A program made the translations under genes and the position numbers. From Guyanagaster necrorhizus (lineage: Eukaryota > Basidiomycota > Agaricomycetes > Agaricales > Physalacriaceae), in assembly GCF_019112545.1 (NCBI RefSeq), contig NW_025064911.1:130762-194761 (forward strand): a stretch of 64,000 nucleotides of DNA. Direction: 5' to 3'. Every line of letters starts with the position of its first letter. Positions within the stretch are counted from its first letter, which is position 1. The notes below the pieces were generated by a model. That model was given only the letters and a program-made list of their open reading frames with translations. It did no database searches and was not told the DNA's origin. Below, one piece after another: positions 21,219 to 32,855 of this stretch.

Positions 21219-23459
21219 CTAGGAGGTTAACGCCTTTACAACTACTGGTACCTGCATCCCTTCTTGTTCCCTTCCTTTGACGATGGGTATCAAACCCACG
21301 AATGCACTCCCATTGAGAATTTCCGCTCCAGAATCGAGGAATTCGAACGATTTGAGTAGTTCCACTATGATAACTTGTAGTTGGATTAATCTGTCGGTGT
21401 CACCGTGTCAGGTGGAAAGCGATCACCGAAGTGGGTTGGACGCACCCATACTTCCATCTGTTCGCAGAAGACAAACTGAAGTCAGAGAGAAGGAGGGATG
21501 GGAAAGGGAACGCACCCTATACATCCATGGACGCCGTCACCTAGGTGAGGGTTAATCAGATAACTGAAGTCTATCCCAAAGACGGTGGCTCAACTGAAGT
21601 TCAAGCTATTAGGGGTCTTTTCAGCACAAATTACAGTGAATACTTGAGAATAAAACAGGCCTACAGATTCGCATGTAGACCGACCGAAACTCTGCTGCTT
21701 TCCTGGAGGAAGCGTTCAGGATTCCAGACGTCAGGATCTTTGCCCCATACACTCGAAAGCCTGCAATCAAAAGTGAATAAGCCTCGGGAGTCGGGGGGTA
21801 CCTCAGTCCTACCGATTGTACGTATACGCTGAAAGCATCACCATCTGTCCCTTCTCCACTGGAACCTCATTCCACCTCTGGCCCGCTTGTGTTATGATGG
21901 GCTCACTCAAAGGGATGACGTCGTTTTCAGCTGAGTACCGCAAAAAGCTGAACATGAGAGGATGCAGCCGCAGAGTTTCCTTATATGCCCATGTAAGGAC
22001 TTGATTTGAAGAAAAAAGAAATAAAGCGACAAATACATTTATGGCAGCGTTGAGCAGAGGCATGGTCTCATAATCCGTTATGCGGGTGATTTCTTCTCTA
22101 ACTTGGGATTGATACCCCGGACGCCGGCTGAGTTCGTAGAGCATCCAAGACATCGCAGACGCTACAGTATCCTCAGCGGCGAGAGTGAATGTCCTAAAAG
22201 TAACAGACAACATGCAACCTGTCAGAAAGTGTGAAACCTGGGATAATTAGTCATTACGCCAGCTGCGAGAGGATCTCATCCTCGTCCAATGAATCTTTGT
22301 CGGATGCTATGGCTATTTACATTCAGCAGGTTCTCAGATGCAGCGAAAGATATATGCACCTAGGAGAGTCACAAGATCCCTCGAACCATTGCGGGGAGCA
22401 TTCTTAATCGTCTCGCGCGCGGTCTTTCTTGCTACGGTGTTGAAATGCCGGAAGATCTTACTCTCCGGCGTGGGTACCCTGTCAAGGATGGATAGCACCG
22501 ATTTTGGTAGGAATCTCCAGAGAGCCGGAGCCAAGACTACAAGGGGAGTCGACGATACATTGGAGAGGGCAGTACTGAAACATGTCAGAGAGCAATGGAC
22601 ATAGAAACGGAGGAAGATCTGATCTGACGTACAATGAACGTCGAATCAAGTCTGCCATTTCGGACGATCTTCCATCGAGGGCGGCAAAGTTGTACCCCAA
22701 GGAGGCTAAAACCCAATGGTGAGAAGAGATCTCTATTCTCACCGAGAATTATACCTAGGCCTATATTATCCAAAGCAGCACGGCCGGCCCATTTCAACAT
22801 GTTGATCTCCCTCGGAGCTTCGCTGACAAGTTCACGGATCTTCGCACAGAGCTGATTCCGAAGTAAATTTTGAGTAAACCATTGCAAGAGTGTAACGACA
22901 AACCCTGACGCCAGTAGCCTTAAACACACTGGCGTACTTTTTTAACTGAATAGATGAAAATGCCGGACCGAGGACCCTCCGTTGGCGCTGATGCGCAGAG
23001 CCTGCGGCAGCTACGACGCTTCTTCCCACTGCCATCTCCCATACATGCACGATGTCCTTCGTTTTGGGGTAGCGGTACCCAGAATCACGGAGGATGTGCT
23101 GGATAGCTTTGGGGTCGGAGGTCATCAGGATGTCTTGCTATAGCACCGAGGTCAGGTGATGAGCAAAAATCAAGAAAACGCTTACCGCGAAGCATCCCCC
23201 AATACGAAACGTGTTACCGTACGTTTTCTGCCAAATCGTCTCTAGGCCGCCGGCGGTGGGTTGGGCACGTAGTTCGAATTCGTGGCCTGGGTGGACTGCT
23301 AAGGTATTGACAGATTTCCGCAAAGAAATAAAGCTTGCCTAGTAATATCGAGGACCGCGGTGGGCCGTGAAGGTGTCGGATGGCCTTAGTTCTCACGAAG
23401 TACCAATAGTACACCACCGGAAAGAAGAGAAAGACTATGAACGCAGCGATGGAGCACAT
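21219..23459 (-). CDS. cytochrome P450 monooxygenase, multi-exon, possibly decaying at the 3' end
   Basis: Family role: heme monooxygenase anchored in the ER membrane, using electrons from P450 reductase. The N-terminus (start 23459) has a membrane anchor FIVFLFFPVVYYWYFV, then HGPP. Later exons carry HQRQRRVLGPAF (C-helix region), I-helix AAEDTVASAMSW, the ExxR motif in KETLRLHP, VWGKDPDVWNPERF, and a heme loop GDGVHGCIG (about 21516-21545) in which the usual Phe and Arg of FxxGxRxCxG are replaced. The last exons read WKYG, then LIQLQVIIVELLKSF, ending VVVKALTS and a stop at 21219-21221. About ten GT-AG introns of 37-60 bp can be placed; one near 23335 may use GC. I could not join the exon before the heme loop cleanly, so the gene may be newly dead. 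The substrate cannot be told. Confidence 0.75.
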
Positions 23460-26022
23460 TGTCAGAGTGGAGAGTTCAGGCGATGCTAGAATTAACGTCT
23501 GATGTGTAAGGGGAGATATTTATTCACCTTGGCACCCCTGGAAAGGTAATTAACAGAGCCTTTCGGCGCCTAACCTCACTGTTACCTGTGCGAAGCCACG
23601 ACGCTTCATGGCAGAGCGCTTTCCCTTGCGCGCAATCAGGAGGGGTGTTTCCAGTCAGAGCCTGACATGAGGGGTCAGGCTGCTGTAGACCTGGCGTCCG
23701 AAGCCACCTCGTTTTTTTTTTTCGGTTTCCTACTTTGGACAAATAAGCACAAGGACATTGAATACCACCGCTAACCGCTCACACTCCCTCCGAAACAAAC
23801 TTTTCTTTGGGAAGTTTTTGTTGTATCGATATCGTGATGCAGATGACAATTGAAAACAAGAGAGACGACGGTCCCGAAGTTGACGGTAATGCAAATCAAG
23901 TTTTTTCCGCGTGCGCGAGTGGGTGCTGTGGTGTAAAATATGCCAATCAAGAATTTGGCGCTCACCGGTTTTTGACTCAGTGCTGTAGATATAAAAGTAG
24001 CAAACAACAGACAGAAGGTATCGATCCAACGCAATGGAGAAAAAGGCCTCTCAGGCTCCCCAAGGCTTCCATGCGACACATGGATTTCCCATCGGGCTCA
24101 TGGCATTATGCATGTTGCACGCTGGTTCTCTCTGTTCACATCCCTAGAATAAGCATCAGATGATGTAGCCTGGAAAAAGTCTAGATGACCTTGATCACGA
24201 ACTTCAGAATCAGGTTCAATCAACAACCGATATGTCCTGGCTTGTATCAATTTTCCGTGCTAACGACAGGCCAGCTCAACAATGCTCGCTGAAACGCGAT
24301 ACAGCACTGCTAGATACACCCTCTTCATCACGCGATACCTCACGCAGTTAAGACACACGTATTCCAAGCAAGGCAGCGCAGCAGCTTCCAAGTATATCCC
24401 AGTGCATTTAGCGGAAAAGAGTGGTCGAGTTTCAAGCTGACGGTAATTAACACCTTTCAGGCTCTGCTTAGAAGGCGCCCGTTTGCTTAGTCAGCACCTT
24501 ACGCATCCGGTCGTTCCGGTCGGTGGCGGAAGCATTTTCCGAGTCTCAGCGATGTCCACCGTCAGTGAACAGTCGCTTGAATATTCAACTGTAACTGTGG
24601 AAACTCTCTGCGCTTCACCCTGGTAGATCAAACCGCAGCTTGCGACAAGAGCGCCGTTTTGGTGTGGAAGCTGCACCCATCAATGACCTCAACACTTGGT
24701 AGTCTCGTAAACCAGACTGAACGATCCGTATGAAGATATGTCGTTCAATGGATCCGGTACTCAAGGAAAAGCTAACACTTGATGATCTTTCTTCGCCGGT
24801 ACATATTTATCTAGTTGGGATCCTTCGCCCGAGAGAGAGAGACTCTTTGCCTATTCTGCCAGCGATCTATCACAAGACTCAGCACTCAACATTCCCGTAC
24901 AGAGTTGGCATCACTGTTGTGATCCCCACCGAACTGACTCACAGTTCAGATTGGCTGCCTCCTCCCACTGGGAAAAAATACCCCATCTCAGTTGCCACGC
25001 ACGGTATATGCGGTCTGAAGCTTGAAACGCTAGTCGCACGCTGACAAGGAAACCTTCCAGGTGAGCTATAAATGGGCTGGACGGGCATGAAGAGAAGACT
25101 GCAGTCGAGTATTTGACCTTGGCGAGCAAAATGTCAACGGCAAGCCTATAGTACGGGAATTTGGAACTGCTTTCTCTCGGTACCGGTCATCGTGACATCG
25201 CTCAATGCATCCCTGCCTCATGTCTTCCAGCATGTTCTATGTGAAGCATGGCAGTGAACCGGCGTCTCTCAAATTTTCTAGAAGTTGACGCATTCTTTTC
25301 GGTCATCGACCACGGTACAATCATGTTTCGGGGGCAGGGGTAAAGTCTGCAAACAAGGAAGGAGATTAACGGGACGGAACCAGACATCAATGAAAGGTCT
25401 TCAGGAGGAAAGCGGTCCTAGATGCCCCGTCATGGGAACAAATCAGAATGACACGGTTCTTTGGAGGATCAACACGGCGTTACGGTAGCAAATTTCCGAA
25501 ATTGGTGTGGACGCTCGCGCAGGAGGCCTGTCCATTCTCGTTACCGTTGACCGCCTACCGGTTACACGAGCATCTTAACTATCTTGATTACTGGGTTTGG
25601 TGCTTTGATTCTTGCTCGTTTCGAACATCACTTCGCGGGTCTGTTACTGTGCGTACATATTCTTCGCCCTGTGCGACATAAATAAGAGAAAATACGGAAG
25701 CCTAAAAGGACAGAGAAGAGGTAAGGATAAAATGAACGGAATGGAGAAGAATAAAGGGCCTGGGGAGGCAGGAGAAGGTCGAAGTTGGTGGTGGCTTGGG
25801 AGGTAGCGCGGTGGCAAAACCACAGAGACAAGCCTGAACGGCAGTAGACGGCAGTAAACGATCAGCACCTGTGGATAGAGGAGATACGGCCGAGCATCTT
25901 ACCATGGCAGAACTATGTTGACGGCAGGCTATCTTTGGCGCAGGCTTGAATACAGTCCTGAACTGACACAGAGCTATCTCAGTGCCCGACCAAAGAAAAA
26001 CGAAGGCAAACTCACCCCACAC
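23460..26022. other. 2.5-kb intergenic region
   Basis: Only short, low-quality open stretches on both strands. A T-rich run is at 23710-23721 and a C/T-biased stretch at 25700-25800. I find no conserved domain, tRNA or repeat. Confidence 0.45.
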
Positions 26023-26157
26023 TCATGCCATGACGCACATCATACCAGGTAGTTCAGGGGCGGCTTCTTGATTGACAGCTATTGAGATGTCTGGCATCTC
26101 GAGAAGAAATGGGGCATCCTCTGGTGCGGGTAGGACGAGAGAGAGAAAATCGTCCAT
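26023..26157 (-). CDS. mating pheromone precursor, CaaX box CVMA
   Basis: A 44-residue ORF starting MDDFLSLVLPAPEDAPF and ending ELPGMMCVMA then TGA. Basidiomycete mating pheromones are made as short precursors beginning Met-Asp or similar, acidic in the middle, and ending in Cys-aliphatic-aliphatic-X. The Cys is farnesylated, the last three residues are removed, and an N-terminal cut releases a peptide of roughly 9-15 residues. The start at 26155-26157 was chosen because it gives the family's MD start; the open frame itself extends upstream. Met at the second aliphatic position is less common than Val or Ile. The same strand carries a dead pheromone (27063) and a receptor remnant (27540), which supports its identity. 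Confidence 0.72.
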   Translation of the reverse strand: MDDFLSLVLPAPEDAPFLLEMPDISIAVNQEAAPELPGMMCVMA

Positions 26158-27062
26158 GGATACTATGACGAGTGAAGAATGGCGGTGATATCGGATTCGC
26201 ACTTGTTGCCGTGGATGATAATTGGAGAGCACTTTGTGGGCCAGACATGTTTCACTTGTGACGGCAAAGACAATGCACTTGGATGAGCTATTGTTTGTCC
26301 TTTTGGATGGCCAAGCTTCCCGGTCCAAGACGCCGCTCTCGACTCATCGAGCGAACAATGTGTTTTTTTGCGTCCGAGTTCGGGTGGTTGAATAGATGCA
26401 TAGGGAAAGACCGCAGCAGGAGAGATATAGGGATAATCAGTAACATACTCGTTGCAATTGATGCAAATCTGAGAATGCTTAGTTTTGATGCTTGCAAGGA
26501 AATATCAAGAATCTTCCACTCGCCGAAATGCATCTGTAAATTGCCTTAGGTGACAATATTCTTGCAATCATATTGAGCGAACAATATAGCTTATTTCAAT
26601 ATCCAGCGAACATTTTGAGAACGAGTGAACTTAGTGAAGAGGTGAAGGGCTGCATCAGCCTGCGCCGATCTGTGCCGGTTGTGATGTAAAGAGCGATTAT
26701 CAGGATGAGACTATTAGCAATTCTTCGACCCTGGAACAAGGAACAGAAACGACACAAGTGCTCAAGTGATATAATAGCTTGGATTCTGCGGACATGAAAT
26801 TTCACGAACAAGCACAGCGAAAAAAAACAGGGACACTATGAAGTAGGTATGAAGACGAAATTTCCTACTTAACCATAGTTACAAAAATGAGAGATGGCGA
26901 ATAAAGGAACGGAGGCGCAGTAGCGGAGGAGAGATTGAGAGGTTGGAGGGTTGAAAAGAAGAGCGAAGAGTTCAAGGCGAGGTAGCTCGCAGCCTTATTT
27001 CATGTCCCGACTGAGTACAAGCGGACGTACGAAAGGCCCAGTGTCGTAGTAGATATACGGTT

Positions 27063-27188
27063 TTATGCGATAACTCAGCCCTCGCTGTGCGCAGAGTACG
27101 TCGGCTCTCGCTCGGTGTCGACTGGTGGGAACTCGAGGAAGAAAGACTCTGGGCCTTCGAGACTGAGAGTGATGTCGAGAGAGTTCAT
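27063..27188 (-). pseudogene. mating pheromone precursor pseudogene: CaaX cysteine codon is TGA
   Basis: The reading frame starts MNSLDITLSLEGPESFF and continues to TEREPTYSAHSEG. Then come TGA, GTT, ATC, GCA, TAA. If the TGA were a Cys codon, the end would be the canonical CVIA box at exactly the right place, with a stop immediately after. The Glu-Arg of TEREP resembles the charged maturation site of known precursors. As it stands the product would lack the prenylation cysteine and should be inactive. It lies 0.35 kb from the receptor remnant on the same strand. Confidence 0.75.
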
Positions 27189-27539
27189 TGGTAAAAGGAT
27201 GCTTTTCGCTGGTGTGGTAGTAGAGACTATGGTTTTCGCTCGCAGATATCGTATTTCCAGCAAGCGGAGATAAGTGGTGTAGTTTAAGTAGGAGCAGTAG
27301 TTGAAGCAAGACAAATTATTGGTGAAGATTGTCATATCGGATTATTGTTGACCAAATTGGGATAGGTGAACAAGCCCGGTGGTTGCCCGGGTATATATTA
27401 CGTCCTGTAATGGAGCCAGAAAATTATGGGGATCGTCACAGAAAAGGTACTATGTAGGTCCTACAATCCCTGGTAGGATCCAGGGTTTGAGCTCGGTTGG
27501 TCGCGCAGTAAGGGCTAAGATCACAGCGGCGATGAAGAT
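27189..27539. other. intergenic between the pheromone and receptor remnants
   Basis: No coding signal seen. It may hold the former 3' tail of the receptor and the 5' region of the dead pheromone gene. Confidence 0.4.
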
Positions 27540-27933
27540 GAGCGTGATTCAAGGTAGCAATGAAATTAATTTCTGTGGCGTCCACCGGTCGAAGTATCAA
27601 CTTGGAATATCCATGACTGTACGGTTTCTTCGCTTCACTTGCGAATCCGAAGAGGGCACAGAAAAGGAACGCGCAGAATACGGATAACCATCGAGTGAGC
27701 TCGACAGAAATCTCATAACTGTAATCGCTGCACCAGATGAGCGCTGGGATTTTATCTACGCGTGAGAATCCATAGTGTGTGTCGGCTCAGGACACCCATG
27801 TTGCGAGCAGAACGCCCTTAAAGCCAATATATATGACATATATACCTAAAGGGAGTGCGAAGAGCATGTTGACCAAGGCAAGGATCATGAGTTGCACCCA
27901 CGGGGAACGAAGTACAATAGGTGACCTCACGCG
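27540..27933 (-). pseudogene. STE3-type pheromone receptor 3' remnant (helices 6-7)
   Basis: The frame reads WVQLMILALVNMLFALPLG then IYVIYIGFKG, a stop in place of the Trp of the usual SWADTH, then ADTHYGFSRVDKIPALIW and LTRWLSVFCAFLFCALFGFA followed by SEAKKPY. These blocks parallel the intact receptor at 42046-43578 (SWSDTHYQYSRIV, QVPALIWRS, SRWITVLCPLVFFCFFGFV, HEARKHH). Nothing resembling helices 1-5 occurs upstream to 28.6 kb, so only the 3' third remains. The single stop is TGA, explained by TGG to TGA. Confidence 0.8.
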
Positions 27934-28623
27934 TAGAGCGCAGTAGTAAGGTGTAAACATATGTAAATACGTTTATTTTCCCTAGCCCCGAGCACTTACT
28001 TCCTTTATCCTTCTTTGTCCTGGATTCTAGTGCATCAGAGTCGTTCAATACACCCGTTCATGCCTGTCAACTGACACTTGTTCTCCATGTTTTATTTTTT
28101 GGGAGGACTGACCTAAGACTGATCGGATACTGCTACGAATTGTAGTACATGACCTGCAAGGGACGTTCTGACCCTGACAAGTAATTATGTAAATTGTATA
28201 CTGCAACTTATCTCCGGAAGTATTGTGACTGCTCTTTTTAAGCTAGTGTTTATCTACCTAAGTTAGTATGCCGTAAACAGTACCACTAAACGATGCCAAC
28301 CCTTTGGCCCAAGTTACGCGTACATGTCTCCAGGTCGTATTATCCACGGAGTCCGCTTGATTGGCTACGTATCATCAGGTCGCCTTTCTCGTCTACTGGT
28401 AGATTGGGTTATTCATATTTTAGTAGTTTTACAAGGCTGGAAAAGACTTGCGCTGCGCGAGGAGATTGTCAGGATGGAGGAGCCCGCCAGGCAGGCAGGT
28501 AGGTAACATCACACGACAGTGTCCACACTGTGAGCGCCGGTCCCAGACAGAATGACAGAATATTTGTCCTGGAGGCGAGACCTGCAGAAGGGTAAGAATC
28601 AAGACGAAGCGAAGAACAGAGCA
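27934..28623. other. intergenic, nothing recognised
   Basis: I searched here for the missing 5' two-thirds of the receptor and found none. Short plus-strand ORFs at 28293-28506 show no family features. Confidence 0.4.
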
Positions 28624-29766
28624 CTAACGAATAGCCAGCACAAGGACATCACCCTCAGCAATGACAATTCTCCTTATCTCAGTCTAAGGGAAGATCAGAT
28701 AACTGCTGCAATGAAATAGAGAATTAGAACTAACAAACCTAGTCACGATCTGGTCATAGTCAGACAAGCGCTGAGCACCCAGCCTCTCTGAGAGGTTGAA
28801 ATGGTGGTCTGCACATGCTCTATAACCACCGATTTGTAGATGGTGGCAATGGCATGCCTCGCTCGATGATATGCCAAGGGATCCATAAAGTGTTTAATCG
28901 CATTCTTCGTCCACGCCTCAATGACATACGTCTGTGCGACCGCAGTGCAAATGGGGATCTGATGGGTACGGAAGCCAATGATGGGTTGTGCAGGAATGCC
29001 GACCGGAGGGAGTACCTGTACGCAATGTGAGAGGCGGGTTGCGAAGCTAGGAGGGTGACCGAAGCCAAAGTGAGAGTACCGACGGAGACACACCAAATAG
29101 CAGCGAGGAAGTCAGCATGAGTCGAGGGCTTGTCACCGATGGGTGAGGCCACCACGGTAGGTGGTCCTGGGTGAAGCGGGTGATGGCATGCTTGACTGGA
29201 GTTGTACCAGTCGAGCAGGAACCAATCTCTGATTAATCGGTCATTAGCTTTGGGAAACTTTGTACATGTGAACGCCATCGTCTAGTTGAACGACAAAAGG
29301 CCTGATTACCGCGCTTCTCGCCATCAACGATCAGCTGAGACCAGACGATGCCATAGTAAGGTTACCGAGAACAGGAACAGTCGGGAGCATATACTTTGAA
29401 GCAGCCCAGTTGGGAGAGTTTCGGATGAAAGTACCATCGGATTGGAGAGTAGCTGTGATTTCTAGGTTAGTCACATCCAAACCGTGATCGGCTTCAGTAA
29501 GAAGGAATTGACTGCTGATAGTGGTCCCGTCAGCATTTATAACAAGACATAATGTACATAGCTTTCCAGTCCATCGTATTTTTGCATATAGACTGCAGCT
29601 TAGGGCGATTGGAAGCGTACGTTCCACGACAACAACTCATTGTAGCATGCCATAGGGTCATTGTGGATCTTTCAGACCTTGGGGCTGAGATTGACGGTGT
29701 CCTCAAAGATGAGTCCCCAAGTCTTCCGTATAAGCTCTGTGGTACGTTCGCTAATTGCTAGTAGCC
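28624..29766 (-). pseudogene. acyl-CoA dehydrogenase/oxidase-like gene, frame-broken
   Basis: The minus strand carries, in order, ISERTTELIRKTWGLIFEDT, LLTEADHGLDVTNLEITATL followed by QSDGTFIRN, YYGIVWSQLIVDGEKRG, PFVVQLDDGVHMYK, TGTTPVKHAITRFTQDHLP, PIIGFRTHQIPICTAVAQTY followed by VIEA, and finally EIRRIVIAEGDVLVLAIR with a stop at 28624-28626. This order matches flavoprotein acyl-CoA dehydrogenase/oxidase-like proteins common in mushrooms (fatty-acyl-CoA oxidation family). Successive blocks lie in different frames at places without clear splice sites (for example between VLGN and YYGIV), so I call it a pseudogene rather than a spliced gene. The N-terminus is not identified. Confidence 0.65.
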
Positions 29767-29803
29767 TAACTAAAAGAATCAGGATTAAAAAAAAAAACCA
29801 ATT

Positions 29804-29923
29804 GATGAGGATGGGATTCGAACCCACGCCCTTTCGGACCAGATTTACAAAATCAGAAACTAAGTTGGTCCAATAGTACGCACGACCTTAGTCTGGCGCC
29901 TTAGACCGCTCGGCCACCTCACC
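29804..29923 (-). tRNA. tRNA-Leu (anticodon AAG) with a long intron
   Basis: Read on the minus strand: acceptor GGTGAGG, D-arm TGGCCGAGCGGTCTAAGG, anticodon stem CCAGA with loop starting CTAAG, 3' anticodon stem TCTGG, variable arm TCCGAAAGGGCGT, T-arm GGGTTCGAATCCC, and acceptor strand CCTCATC. The 7-bp acceptor pairs with one G-T. The long variable arm is diagnostic of class II tRNA, and TAAGG in the D-arm and AAG at positions 34-36 fit leucine. About 40 nt between the loop and the 3' anticodon stem must be an intron. I can place the anticodon with moderate confidence only. Confidence 0.85.
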
Positions 29924-30008
29924 ACACTTTCGGAGGCGTGCGTGAAGGTACTGGAGTCTTCTATCTGACGTCCAAAGATTGACAGGGACACAGTCGAGTC
30001 TCGCTACG

Positions 30009-31651
30009 ATGACGACAACTCTCCTTGACTTTATGGGTTGTGGATGGATTCTCGACAATGATTGCAAGAAATTGATTTCTCATATTCTGGAAGTCATTGG
30101 GAACAGCGACACAGTATATTTCGAGGAGACGACTACCCAGCGATGTTTCGAAGTCCGTTTGAAAATCGACGCCGAGATATCGAAATTAAGAAGCCTTGCA
30201 AACACACAACGTCAGCACTGAGTCTATGTTCTATGAATGACATCTCATACTGATTATGCTTCCAGGGTTCCGCAACCCACAACAAAATTATCGTCATGGT
30301 CAACAATCACCTTATGCGCTGCTGCTCGATAGCGGGGCTTCTCCTGACCAGCACAATGGCACTTTATGCTTCGATTGGCTCAGGCTCAGGCTGGTATAAG
30401 ATAGTTGGGACTTCGCTGACAATTATACAAGGCACAGTGGCATATGCTGGTATGTCGACTGTACGAGCTCGTTCTCTGTGTTTGCTCATTCATTCCTGCA
30501 GGTGCCAGTGCGTCACAGTGGATATCCAGAGTCACGCGTGCTTCTTATCTTCTGCAAAAGCACTCGTATCTGCTTATTTGGGCTTGGAAGGCCTTATCGC
30601 GACTACTAAACACGATCGCATTAGCTCGTGGTGCACTACCTGACAAGTTGCGTACAAGGAAATTCCTTGAATCTTTCCAAGCTTCGGTATGAAAGTCCGC
30701 TATCTCTTGGAATATGCAACTGAAGCAAATCTATAGTTTCTGGAGGGAAGGTCTGCATTGACAAAAATTGAACTGAAGCGATCTTCTCCACTGGGGTGTC
30801 GTTCGCCGGTTGAAGTGGGACGGAGTATCGATCAGGAGCAAATTAAAGCTGCAGCTGCCAGCTGGAATGACTATCACGCTGTGCATGGCACCTCGTCGAT
30901 GCCCCCTATCGATATGACTGATCCTTTACCATCTCGAACCTCTCTCCTTGTAACTGAGGTTGCATCCTCTCTTCCATCTATATCTGAGAACCATCTACCA
31001 CCCACATGGCCTCTAACCAGGGCTGCTAGCAGTGTTTCAGCAATATCTGCTCTTGAGCTTCCTGCTAGGCCCACATCAGAGTCTCCTGAACTCTCCAACT
31101 CTCCAACTTCTTTCAGCACTTCGTCGATTACTGGCGATGGTGATGAAAAGGCCCATGCTCTGGTCATTAACCATTCAGCGACTGAGACTGCTTTCAGATG
31201 CCCCATGACCATCACTTCATCTCATACTAAACCTCCTAATACTGCAGGGTACATGAAAACTGGTGATACCAGTCGAAAGGGATTGAAGAAGAACACTTCC
31301 AATGTCAGCCACACCTTCGTTCCTTCTCACAGGAGTCGTAACAATAGTATTCATCCTCACACCAAAACGACTATAGCTCCTGTTTCTGTATCCTCCGGTG
31401 CTGAAGTCTGTACCTCATCTACTCAAGGTGATGTCCAGAAGCAAAAGATGCCCGCTCATCATGATGCAATTTCGACCAGTCGAAAGCGATCCATATATCA
31501 CTCTCAGGATGTCTACGATGATGGAGAACCTCTGGCTTCTCCCACAGCTGTCACTTCATCGAAGATTCTTGCTGGGTCTTCAAAGGATCACTCCAAGTCG
31601 AAAAATGAGGGTCAGTCGGCTGCTGCTCGGGGGAAGACGAAAGACACTTAA
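30009..31651 (+). CDS. multi-exon gene of unknown function, Ser/Thr-rich C-terminus
   Basis: Not recognised. Proposed exons: about 30009-30210 (MTTTLLDFMGCGWILDND), a second ending at about 30451 with a hydrophobic stretch GLLLTSTMALYASIGSG, 30502-30688 (GASASQWISRVTRASYLLQK and WAWKALSRLLN), and 30738-31651, a 300-residue low-complexity Ser/Thr/Pro-rich tail rich in SR and SK. The two downstream introns (30452-30501 and 30689-30737) have clean GT-AG ends; the first intron is less certain because only one acceptor keeps the frame. There is one likely membrane segment. Fragments of the last exon recur at 33940-34260 and 58190-58600. The function cannot be inferred. Confidence 0.6.
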
Positions 31652-32855
31652 ATTGCTATCGATTACAAATTGCTAAATATTTACTCTAAAACAAGGTATG
31701 CATTTTTCCTTCCTTTGACACCGCAAATTTTCCTGACGAGTCCCTGTTTGTACAGGGATCTCTCGAACGCTGGTTTACCGACTGAGGGTTGCGGATTGAC
31801 TGTTCCTGTTTTATGCTGAATTCAAATAATATCGTTTTTACTCCCTGAGAGAATGGCCGGGTTTTACGAAAAGAATGTGCTTGTGATGTCCGTTCGCTGA
31901 AGTTGCAATCCCCGCAATACTACCGGAGGATATCGGATTTGATATGCAGTGACATGGATGTCAACATGCGTTGCTATGACAGGATATGTTGAATTGTGCC
32001 AGATGTCTTGATTTCAAAGTGATTCACATGTGCTGTGCCATTGCCCGGTCGATTCCCATCTTTCATTGATAACTGATAACTTACGTGCGTCACGGCAAAC
32101 CCATTCTATTCAGGCATTCAGGTATAATCTACGAATCGATATAGAATGGTTCTCTCAGCCTTTCCTCGGTCTTTATTACACCGGAAGCATACACTTTGTG
32201 TTCCTGCGAGGAGACCAAATCCTGCCCATCCTCAACAGTTGAATGGAATACTCTGGAAGTCCCTGTGGACCGTGGTCTGGTAATATAACGGAGTATAGCG
32301 GCGCGAGGAAAATAAGCTTTCAGCAAATCATCGTGTTGTCCGGACACAGCTAGTATTATATCATCCGGAAAAAATCAACTGTTATGATTGGACTCAATCC
32401 TTTACCGGTACCGAATCAAATGAGAACATCAAATTTTGGACGTAATGATGTAAATAGGGAGGTTTAAACAGTTCGCCATGAGCATCAATGCAACGAGGAC
32501 ACCTTTAATCTGCATGGCTGGGACACAGGGTCTTCACCTGTGTGCAACTTGGCCTCGAAGGTAGGAGTTGCCTCCCATAATATTGCACTGAAGGTACAAG
32601 GGAAGTCCCCATGACAAATTTTCAAAATCGTATAGCCCGTGCATTTTGATCTTGACTATCAGAGTTTATGCAGAGCATGGGTGGCCGCCGACCTGCCTGG
32701 GGTAATCGTACCCATCGGACCTGGTACCCGATCAGGATTCAGGTTATCCATAGACTGGAACAGCCATCCAGCATTCATTAATAAAGAAACATGTAGGAGA
32801 AAGTACTGAGAGTTATAGATTGTACATAAACCTCAGTAGGGGGTCCCTACGAAGA
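31652..32855. other. 1.2-kb intergenic region
   Basis: No coding signal. Short open frames only. Confidence 0.45.

Noticed and set aside
24069..24178. Minus-strand frame ending CIMP then stop near 24102-24116
   Set aside because: It superficially looks like a CaaX box, but there is no ATG in frame, no acidic precursor-like body, and Pro at X is not expected.
24491..24676. Minus-strand ORF ending GCVRC
   Set aside because: Arg at the second aliphatic position and Cys at X do not make a CaaX box, and the body is unlike a pheromone precursor.
30874..31215. 113-codon minus-strand ORF
   Set aside because: Antisense to the Ser/Thr-rich last exon of the 30-31.7 kb gene, which explains its openness.
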